NCBI GenBank assembly: GCA_937871735.1
Contig: CALMOI010000169.1
Span: forward strand, 1 to 7,887
Origin: an uncultured Comamonadaceae bacterium
GTDB lineage: Bacteria > Pseudomonadota > Gammaproteobacteria > Burkholderiales > Burkholderiaceae_C
DNA length: 7,887 nt
Reading direction: 5' to 3'
The notes under the pieces were generated by a model. The model was not told the DNA's origin. It was given only the letters and a program-made list of their open reading frames with translations, and searched no databases. Both the position numbers and the translations under genes were made by a program. Below are positions 1-6,332 of this stretch, one piece after another. Within the stretch, counting starts at the first letter, position 1, and each line of letters begins with the position of its first letter.

Positions 1-2
1 AG

Positions 3-302
3 GAAGCCATGCGGGAGCACGAGGTACCGGACTGGTACATCGAGAGCTGCCGCAAAATCAAGTATATGTTCCCCAAGGCCCATGCTGTGGCCTATTTGAT
101 GAGCGCCATCCGGCTGATGTGGTACAAGATCTACAAGCCGCAGGCCTTCTATGCGGTGTACTTTACCGTGCGCGGCGACGATATCGACTACGAAGCCGCC
201 ATCGGCGGTGCTGCCGTGGCGCGTGCCCACATGGAGGCGGTCAAGCGCCGTCTGAAGGAGGAAAAGAACGCCAAGGATGAGGACGTGCTGGTCAGCTTGC
301 AG
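3..302 (+). pseudogene. polC: C-terminal fragment of Gram-positive-type DNA polymerase III alpha subunit (PolC)
   Basis: The translation contains REHEVPDWYIESC, KIKYMFPKAHAVAY and FYAVYFTVR, which match the strongly conserved stretch near the C-terminus of PolC, the replicative polymerase of Firmicutes. The order and spacing fit PolC up to the DEDVLVSLQ segment, where PolC normally continues with a motif like xVNEMxxRG and about 100 more residues. Here that tail is absent and DUF1631 sequence follows. No polymerase or exonuclease active-site residues lie in this piece, so on its own it could not synthesise DNA. Nearly all lysine codons are AAG, which fits a G+C-rich Firmicute, though the sample is small. 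PolC is not found in Proteobacteria, so this piece is foreign to the rest of the window. Identification comes from recalled family motifs, not a search. Confidence 0.85.
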
Positions 303-2447
303 CAGGCAGCCGGTTTGCAGGCCAGTATCGGCAAGCAAAGCGCCGGATTTCAGACGGATGTGCGCCCGGCTGTGAAGCAGTTGTCTGAGCAGCGCGAGTC
401 CCTGAAAAATGCTTTCACGGGGCAAATGCGGGTGTTGGCCTATGGCGGAGGTGGGAATTTCGGCAGTCGCCCGCTGGTGCGTTTTGAAGACATCCAGTTG
501 CTGGATGTCAACCAGCTCGATGAAAGCATCGAATTAGCGCGCGTGCAGCAGGAGTTGGATTTCGCAGTGACGGATCAGTTGGCGCGCTTTCACGCCCTGA
601 TGAGCACCGTGCTGGGCTGGATCAGCGTGCAACCAACCCTGAATCCACTGCGCCCGGAGTTATTTGCCAAAGCCCTGCGTGACACGCTGGCCGCGCACGT
701 GGCTGTGCCCGAGGTGCGCAGTGAGATTTTGTCGGCGGCAGCCGGACGGCTGGGGGTCGGCATTCGGCAAATTTACCGTGAAATCTCTGACAGCTTGGTG
801 GCGCGGGGCATTGAACCTGCGGGTTTGTTGGCCCCCACTCGCACCAATGCGACAGCCTCCAGCAGCACAGAGCGACCCAGCGAAACGGTGCGAGCTGTGC
901 TGACACTGGAGCGTTTGCGGCGCTTGTTTTCGCCCGAGAACGGCTCCATGGACAACATGTCCATGCGTCCCGGCAATGACTTCTTGCACACCATGCCCGC
1001 TTCAGTGCAGGCGCTGCAAGACATGCGACAAGTCGATGCCATGATCCAGCGCTTGGAAACACGCAAGAAGGAACAAACCGCGACGTCGGGTAACGCAGCA
1101 GCGCACAGCGTCGACATGCTGCGCCGCCAGCCACCGCTGGATGGCCGCCAGTTGGGCCAGCAAATCGGTGAAGAAGTCACGCGCATGATGCTGGAAAACC
1201 TGACCCAAGACGAGCGGCTGTTGCCTCAAGTCCGGCATACTCTGCGAGTGCTGACCCCGGTGTTGCTGGAGCTGGCCCAGTTGGACGTGCGGTTTTTCAG
1301 CGACCACAAGCACCCGGCACGCCAGTTTTTAGATCGGGTCACCGACCGCAGTTTGGCCTACACCGAAGAAGGCAACGAAGGCTACGCGCGCTTCATTTTG
1401 TCGATTGATGCGGCAGTGCGGGGCATCGTGGAGTCACGCTGGCCCAAGGCGTTTGCTTTTGCCAAACAGCTCGAAACCCTGCTGGCGATTTGGCAAAGCG
1501 AAGACCAACTGCAAATGCAGTTGCGCGAAGAAACCGCTCGGGCCTTGCTGCATGTTGAGCAGCGCAACTTGCTTGCCCAGCGCCTGCTCGATGACTGGCA
1601 AGGGCGCTTGGCCGACAAGCCCGTTCCGCCGCTGGTGCGCAACTTCTTGCTGGGGCCGTGGGCGCAAGTGGTGGCCGAGTCGCAGCTCAATTGCAACCAA
1701 GGTGCCAGCGACTCTCAAGGCTACACCGCGCTGGTGGAGGATCTGATCTGGAGCACCCAGCCACGCCAAGCCAGGCGCAACCCGGTGCGATTGGTGCAAA
1801 TGATTCCGGGCATGCTCAGCACCTTGCGCTCGGGGCTGCAACTGATTTCTTTCCCGCCGGATCGCATCACCCAGTTTTTTGATGAATTGATTGCCTGTCA
1901 CGAGTCGGTGCTGCAAGAAGCTCGGGCCATGCGTGAGCGCGCCGAGGCTTCGCGCAGTGCCAGCCGCAAAGACGACGATGCGCCCTTTCAGTTTGACCAA
2001 ATCGAAGAAGAGAGCAGTCATCCTTCTACCGAGTCCGCTCCCTTGGATGTGCCGTGGTTTGGGGTCGATGAAACTTCGGGTGCCGGTTACTTGGAAGCCG
2101 AAGCGGTCATGCCGATTGATCCCACCACCATGGCGATCTCCGATGCCGACCAAGCCGCAGCGCACTCAGCCAGCGAAACCATCACTGAAGGCGCGTGGGT
2201 TGAGTTGATGCTGGAAGGTGAATGGACGCGCCTCAAACTGACGTGGAGCAGTCCGCATCGCACGCTGTTTATGTTCACCTCGACACGGGGGCGGGCGCAT
2301 TCCATGTCGCGCCGCTCGATGGAGCGACTCTTGGCTGCGGGCATGATCCGCATCATCTCTGCGGGCTTGATGCTGGATCAAGCTCTGGATGTGGTTGCGC
2401 AAACAGCTTTGCGCAATAGCCTAGAGGCTGGCAAACCCCCTATTTGA
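3..2447 (+). CDS. Hybrid reading frame: PolC fragment joined to DUF1631 family protein, open at the left edge
   Basis: The frame is already open at base 3 (codons for Glu-Ala), so the ATG at 9 is an internal methionine. Numbered from that Met, residues 1-98 are PolC-like and residues from about 99 to 812 are a DUF1631 protein of unknown function. The DUF1631 part has a helical region (about 110-275), a short Ser/Thr-rich linker (275-296), a second helical region, the LGPW motif at 548-551 followed by DLIWST, an acidic low-complexity stretch (about 640-725), and a C-terminal block from 728 (GAWVEL, then LTWSSPH, FMFTS and ALRNS). The next gene carries the same blocks in the same order, so the two are paralogues. 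There is no signal peptide or membrane segment, which suggests a cytoplasmic protein. Its own first 40 or so residues are missing, replaced by the PolC segment. The DUF1631 assignment is firm; the biological reality of the fusion is doubtful. Confidence 0.85.
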   Translation, partial: EAMREHEVPDWYIESCRKIKYMFPKAHAVAYLMSAIRLMWYKIYKPQAFYAVYFTVRGDDIDYEAAIGGAAVARAHMEAVKRRLKEEKNAKDEDVLVSLQQAAGLQASIGKQSAGFQTDVRPAVKQLSEQRESLKNAFTGQMRVLAYGGGGNFGSRPLVRFEDIQLLDVNQLDESIELARVQQELDFAVTDQLARFHALMSTVLGWISVQPTLNPLRPELFAKALRDTLAAHVAVPEVRSEILSAAAGRLGVGIRQIYREISDSLVARGIEPAGLLAPTRTNATASSSTERPSETVRAVLTLERLRRLFSPENGSMDNMSMRPGNDFLHTMPASVQALQDMRQVDAMIQRLETRKKEQTATSGNAAAHSVDMLRRQPPLDGRQLGQQIGEEVTRMMLENLTQDERLLPQVRHTLRVLTPVLLELAQLDVRFFSDHKHPARQFLDRVTDRSLAYTEEGNEGYARFILSIDAAVRGIVESRWPKAFAFAKQLETLLAIWQSEDQLQMQLREETARALLHVEQRNLLAQRLLDDWQGRLADKPVPPLVRNFLLGPWAQVVAESQLNCNQGASDSQGYTALVEDLIWSTQPRQARRNPVRLVQMIPGMLSTLRSGLQLISFPPDRITQFFDELIACHESVLQEARAMRERAEASRSASRKDDDAPFQFDQIEEESSHPSTESAPLDVPWFGVDETSGAGYLEAEAVMPIDPTTMAISDADQAAAHSASETITEGAWVELMLEGEWTRLKLTWSSPHRTLFMFTSTRGRAHSMSRRSMERLLAAGMIRIISAGLMLDQALDVVAQTALRNSLEAGKPPI
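294..320. other. Junction between PolC-like and DUF1631-like sequence
   Basis: PolC similarity fades at codons Ser-Leu-Gln (294-302), and DUF1631-like sequence is recognisable shortly afterwards. The hexamer TTGCAG occurs at 297-302 and again at 315-320, with CAG-rich sequence between, so a short shared sequence could have served as the crossover or false overlap. The frame is kept across the join. The exact breakpoint cannot be fixed without the two parent sequences. Confidence 0.6.
2395..2416 (+). other. Perfect 9-bp hairpin in the last codons of the first DUF1631 gene
   Basis: The arms TTGCGCAAA (2395-2403) and TTTGCGCAA (2408-2416) are exactly complementary around a 4-base CAGC loop. The hairpin lies 28 bases before the stop at 2445 and 45 bases before the next gene's ATG. 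No T-run follows, so it is not a standard intrinsic terminator. It could stabilise the transcript, slow ribosomes before the next gene, or be a chance result of the codons. Confidence 0.5.
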
Positions 2448-2461
2448 TTCTTGGTGACAAC

Positions 2462-4924
2462 ATGGTGACTCCTGCAAACCCAGATTCACTCACGGCTTAT
2501 CAGCAATGCGTACGCTACGCCGCAGCCCAAGGTGACGTGCTGATGGGCGAGATGGTGCAGGCCACGCGCAGTCAAATTTTCAAGCAAGTCGGTAGCTTGC
2601 CTGACTCGCCCAAGCGCGTGACCATGCAATCGGCCTTGCGCTTGTTGAACCACCATGAACGTCTGCTGCGGCAACACTTCCCGCAGGCGCTGTTGGCCGA
2701 GTTTTCAGCTGTTGTCAAATCAGAGCCAGAACCCACACCCGAGCCTAAAACTGATCCCGGCAGTGCTTGGCTGAGCTTTGAGCTGCTGGAGCTGATGGAT
2801 GACATGCAAGTTCAAGAGCGCGTTGAGGTGGCGCGTATCCAAGAACTGGCCATTCAGGTCACAGAAGTCGAACTCAGCGACCTCAATCGCCTCATTTGTG
2901 GTGCGCAAGGCTTGACCAGCGTCCATGCGGATCGCAATCCCATGCGCCCCGAAATTTATGCCCGCACACTGCGCGCCACCTTGCTGGTCACCAATGAAGA
3001 CACGGCGGTGCGTTTGGTTTGGATGCAGTACATGGGCGAGGTGCTGGGGCAATTTTTGGTCGTCACCTACCGCCAGCTTTCGCAAATGCTGCGCAGTCAA
3101 GGCGTGGTGCCCGCTGGCTATTTGGTGACGCAGGCTCCTCAAACCGGGCGCACGGGGATGTTCATGGTGGAGGGTGGGCAGCTCATGCCTGTGACCCCAG
3201 CCCAAGGCGTGCAGCGCCAAGCTGTTGTTGCGCCGCAGACAGCGCTTGAACCCGTCCAACTTGGGCCGGCGCAGATCACTCCGGCGCAACAGCCCAGGCC
3301 AGCGGCTGAACCAGTGCCCGCACTGCCGCAACTGCACCTCAACGAAGAAAAATTACTCACCTTGGGTCACTTGCGTCGTCTGTTGGCGGGCGAGTTAGAT
3401 CCAGTGCCCAGCCCGCAGCAGTCCGCTCCTGTGTCGCTGACTCGCGGATCCATGAATTTCCCCCAGCTCGATTTCTCTGAAACCGTGCCCGCCGCCTTTG
3501 AAGCTTTGCAAGAAATGAAGCAAGTCGGCGCAGTCATGCAGCGACTGCAAAATCGCCATCGCGATGGTTTGCCATCTCCGGCGGTGGCGGATGCCTCGCT
3601 CTTGCGGGCGCAGTTTCGCCGTGAAGCGCGTGGCATGGGGCAGACCTTGGGGCTGGAAGTCGTGCAATTGATGGTGGACAACATCGCCCACGATGCGCGG
3701 CTGCTGCCCCCGATGCGCGAGGCCGTGCTGACGCTGGAGCCTGCCTTGCTGCGCTTGGCCTTGAAAGACCCCCGTTTTTTCAGCGACCGCCATCACGCGG
3801 CTCGCCGTTTGCTGGAAGAAATCACGCAACGCAGCTTGGGCTACGCCTCGGTGGAGGCCGACGGCTTTGCTGCTTTCTTGCAGCCCGTGCAAAACACCGT
3901 TGAAGCCTTGGCCTTGGTGGGCGTGGATGGCCCAGAACCGTTTGAGCACGCATTGACCTCGTTGCGCGAAGACTGGGATCGCTTGGCCGCGCAACAACCG
4001 CGCAAAGAAAAAGCAGTCCAAGCCCTGTTGCAAGCGGAGCAGCGCAACACGCTGGCCGTGCAAATTGCTCGCGAACTGCGTGATCGCGCCGACATGCAAT
4101 TTGCGCCGTCCGAGGTTCAGCAACTGCTGCTGGGGCCGTGGGCACACGCGATGGCGCAGGCCCGCCTGAACAAACCCTCAGACGGTAACGATCCTGAAGG
4201 CTACGGCGCGCTGGTGCCCGACCTGATTTGGAGCACGCGCCCCCCGTTGGCGCGTGGTGATCGCAACCGACTGGTGCGACTGATTCCTGAGCTGATCCGC
4301 CGCCTGCGACTGGGCTTGGAAAGCATCAACTACCCCTCCGACAAGCGCGACACCTTCTTGGACATCTTGATGGATCTCCATCAGCAAGCCTTCAAGCCCG
4401 GTGAGATCGAACCCAGCATCGATCCAGCGCATGAAGAAACGCCGCATCCCATCGGCAACCGTGCCGCCTTGGATGCTCATTTCGACAAAGCTGATGAAGC
4501 GGGCATGTGGTTGGTGGGCAACGAAGCCAAAGATTCGGGCTTCTTCGATTCAGACTCGCTGGCTGAAACCACTGCGCAAAGCACGATGCAGTTTCAGCCG
4601 ACCCAAATCATCAGCACGCGCAACACGGTTGTGGCGGAGACTCCGGTCAACCCCATTGATGCCTTGCTGCAACCCGGCGTTTGGCTGGAGCTCAGCACCA
4701 ACGGCAGTTGGGCGCGCATCCAACTGATGTGGATCAGCCCGCAAGGTGCGTTGCTGATGTTCACCACCGCCGCTGGCGAAGCCCAGTCCATGATGCGTCG
4801 ATCTTTTGATCGCCTTTATGAAAAAGGCTTGGTGCGCCCCTTGGCTGAGCAAACCGTGGTCGATGGCGCTTTGAACGCTGTTGCCAAGATTGCTCTGCGC
4901 AACAGCGTGGACGTGCGCTTTTAG
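2462..4924 (+). CDS. DUF1631 family protein (second, complete paralogue)
   Basis: This 820-residue protein of unknown function has a typical length for DUF1631. The N-terminal helical region contains the NPMRPEIYARTLR stretch, matched by NPLRPELFAKALR in the upstream copy. A Gln/Pro/Ala-rich linker follows (about 240-293), then a segment with EALQEMKQV (EALQDMRQV-like in the other copy is ALQDMRQV). LGPW is at 557-560, followed by DLIWST, and the C-terminal block starts at 739 (GVWLEL, LMWISPQ, LLMFT, ALRNS). No signal peptide or membrane segment is seen. I chose ATG 2462, preceded by a weak GGTGA four bases upstream. A TTG at 2444 overlaps the upstream stop as TTGA and would add six residues, but it has no ribosome-binding site at a usable distance. 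The 14-base gap suggests one transcript with the upstream copy. The stop overlaps the convergent oxidase gene by four bases. Confidence 0.92.
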   Translation: MVTPANPDSLTAYQQCVRYAAAQGDVLMGEMVQATRSQIFKQVGSLPDSPKRVTMQSALRLLNHHERLLRQHFPQALLAEFSAVVKSEPEPTPEPKTDPGSAWLSFELLELMDDMQVQERVEVARIQELAIQVTEVELSDLNRLICGAQGLTSVHADRNPMRPEIYARTLRATLLVTNEDTAVRLVWMQYMGEVLGQFLVVTYRQLSQMLRSQGVVPAGYLVTQAPQTGRTGMFMVEGGQLMPVTPAQGVQRQAVVAPQTALEPVQLGPAQITPAQQPRPAAEPVPALPQLHLNEEKLLTLGHLRRLLAGELDPVPSPQQSAPVSLTRGSMNFPQLDFSETVPAAFEALQEMKQVGAVMQRLQNRHRDGLPSPAVADASLLRAQFRREARGMGQTLGLEVVQLMVDNIAHDARLLPPMREAVLTLEPALLRLALKDPRFFSDRHHAARRLLEEITQRSLGYASVEADGFAAFLQPVQNTVEALALVGVDGPEPFEHALTSLREDWDRLAAQQPRKEKAVQALLQAEQRNTLAVQIARELRDRADMQFAPSEVQQLLLGPWAHAMAQARLNKPSDGNDPEGYGALVPDLIWSTRPPLARGDRNRLVRLIPELIRRLRLGLESINYPSDKRDTFLDILMDLHQQAFKPGEIEPSIDPAHEETPHPIGNRAALDAHFDKADEAGMWLVGNEAKDSGFFDSDSLAETTAQSTMQFQPTQIISTRNTVVAETPVNPIDALLQPGVWLELSTNGSWARIQLMWISPQGALLMFTTAAGEAQSMMRRSFDRLYEKGLVRPLAEQTVVDGALNAVAKIALRNSVDVRF
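4875..4908. other. Perfect 10-bp inverted repeat at the convergent gene ends
   Basis: ACGCTGTTGC (4875-4884) and GCAACAGCGT (4899-4908) are exact reverse complements around a 14-base loop. The repeat lies inside the last codons of the second DUF1631 gene, and on the other strand just past the oxidase stop at 4921. It is therefore placed to end the leftward transcript or protect its 3' end. No T-run follows on either strand, so a classic Rho-independent terminator is not supported. The coding sequence ALRNS constrains part of the right arm. Confidence 0.5.
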
Positions 4925-6330
4925 TGGCTGCCGCCCGCGTGCGGGCCGGGTTTACGCACTTGCGGGTAGGGCTGCGTGTCGCCGTGGTTGGCGGTGTGCG
5001 GTGTGCCGGGTGCTGATGGGGCTGACGGCGCGGGCGGTGGTGCGCCTGTCCATTCACGGGCTTGGGTGCCGGGCGGCTGGGCGTACCAACCGGGGTCGGT
5101 GTAGTCGCCGGGTTTTTGGTTGGCGCGCACCTTGAGCACGCTGGCCATGCCGCCCATTTCCAGCGGGCCGTAGGGGCCCTGGCCCGCCATCATCGGCAGG
5201 GTGTTATCGGGCAAGGGCATGGGCATCGCGCCCATGTCAGCCATGCCTTTGTCGCCCATCACCATGTAGTCGGGTACGACTTGCTGGATTTTGTCCAGCA
5301 GGTCGCGCTGCTCCACGCCGATCATGGTGGGCACGCTGTGGCCCATCGGCCCCATCGTGTGGTGCAGCTTGTGGCAGTGCAGTGCCCAGTCGCCGGGTTC
5401 GTCGGCGATGAGTTCGATAGAGCGCATCTGGCCGGGGGCGATGTCGGCGGTGACTTCGGGCCAGCGGGCGGTTTTGGGCACCCAGCCGCCATCGGTGCCG
5501 GTGACTTCAAACTCGTGGCCGTGCAGGTGGATGGGGTGGTTGGTCATGCTCAGGTTGCCGATGCGCATGCGCACGCGCTCGCCCACCCGTGCCACCAGCG
5601 GGCTGATGGCCGGGAAGACCCGGCTGTTCCACGCCCAGAGGTTGAAGTCCAGCATGGTGTTGACCTTGGGCGTGGCGCTGCCCGGATCGACGTCGTAGGC
5701 CGAGAGCAAGAAGGCGTAGTCCCGATCCACCCGCATGAAGGCCGGGTTTTTGGGGTGGACGATGAACAGACCCATCATGCCCATCGCCACTTGCAGCATG
5801 TCGTCGGCATGCGGGTGGTACATGAAGGTGCCGGCGCGGCGCACGGTGAATTCGTAGACAAAGGTTTTGCCGGGCGGGATGTGGCGCTGGGTCAGCCCGC
5901 CCACGCCGTCCATGCCATTGGGCAAGCGCTGGCCGTGCCAGTGGACGGCGTGGTGTTCGGGCAGGCGGTTGGTGACGAAGATGCGCACGGCGTCGCCCTC
6001 GACCACCTCGATGGTCGGGCCGGGCGACTGGCCGTTGTAGCCCCACATGTTGACTTTGAAGCCGGGGGCCATTTCGCGCACCACGGGTTCGGCGACGAGG
6101 TGGAATTCTTTGACGTTCTGGTTCATGCGCCAGGGGCACGTCCAGCCGTTGAGGGTGACCACCGGGTTGTAGGGCCGTCCGGTGGCGGGGTGCAGCGGGG
6201 CGGCGGTGTCGGGGCTGGTTTGCTGCACGGCTTCGGGCAGGGCGGCTAAGGCGCTGCGGCTGACCGAGGCGGTGGCCACGACCAGCGCGGCGGTTTGGGC
6301 CAAGCCCGTGAGGAGGTTGCGGCGTTGCAT
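4921..6330 (-). CDS. Periplasmic multicopper oxidase, compact two-cupredoxin-domain type
   Basis: This 469-residue enzyme probably oxidises a substrate (possibly Cu(I), not shown) and reduces oxygen to water in the periplasm. It starts MQRRNLLTG, a Tat-like twin-arginine signal, with a plausible cleavage after ALA at residue 29. All four copper motifs are present: HWHG at 130-133, YHPH at 171-174, HPIHLHG at 265-271 and HCHKLHHTMGPM at 318-329. The last supplies the type 1 ligands Cys319, His324 and probably axial Met329. Only about 90 residues separate motifs 2 and 3, too few for the middle domain of CueO or CopA, so a two-domain fold with the type 1 site in domain 2 is likely. Residues 356-395 hold ten methionines, and the tail from 430 is Pro/His-rich; both could bind copper. 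ATG 6330 is preferred over an in-frame TTG at 6336 because AGGA sits 8 bases before it. It is last in its operon, 2 bases after the outer-membrane factor. Confidence 0.92.
   Translation of the reverse strand: MQRRNLLTGLAQTAALVVATASVSRSALAALPEAVQQTSPDTAAPLHPATGRPYNPVVTLNGWTCPWRMNQNVKEFHLVAEPVVREMAPGFKVNMWGYNGQSPGPTIEVVEGDAVRIFVTNRLPEHHAVHWHGQRLPNGMDGVGGLTQRHIPPGKTFVYEFTVRRAGTFMYHPHADDMLQVAMGMMGLFIVHPKNPAFMRVDRDYAFLLSAYDVDPGSATPKVNTMLDFNLWAWNSRVFPAISPLVARVGERVRMRIGNLSMTNHPIHLHGHEFEVTGTDGGWVPKTARWPEVTADIAPGQMRSIELIADEPGDWALHCHKLHHTMGPMGHSVPTMIGVEQRDLLDKIQQVVPDYMVMGDKGMADMGAMPMPLPDNTLPMMAGQGPYGPLEMGGMASVLKVRANQKPGDYTDPGWYAQPPGTQAREWTGAPPPAPSAPSAPGTPHTANHGDTQPYPQVRKPGPHAGGSH
4933..4953 (+). terminator. 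Weak candidate terminator for the DUF1631 genes
   Basis: A GC-only palindrome, GCCCGC/GCGGGC (4933-4938 and 4941-4946), lies 8 bases after the second DUF1631 stop. With a realistic 4-base loop the stem is only 5 bp. CCGGG and just three T residues follow, so it is a poor intrinsic terminator. It also lies inside the oxidase coding sequence. It is the only candidate immediately downstream on the plus strand. Confidence 0.2.
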
Positions 6331-6332
6331 GG

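Noticed and set aside
9..11. ATG at 9 as the true start of the first protein
   Set aside because: The frame is open to base 3 with Glu-Ala codons that fit PolC, and this Met lies within conserved PolC sequence, so the gene begins outside the window.
1434..2165. A 243-codon open frame on the minus strand, and similar frames opposite the second DUF1631 gene
   Set aside because: They lie opposite well-supported DUF1631 coding sequence, carry no recognisable motifs and have no convincing starts.
5062..6249. A 395-codon open frame on the plus strand
   Set aside because: It is antisense to the multicopper oxidase, whose four copper motifs are intact. The translation is a His/Gly/Val-rich mirror of GC-rich codons with no family features.
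4921..6330. Copper nitrite reductase (NirK) as an alternative for the two-domain copper protein
   Set aside because: NirK has its type 1 site in the first domain. Here the HCH motif is in the second domain and all four oxidase motifs are present.
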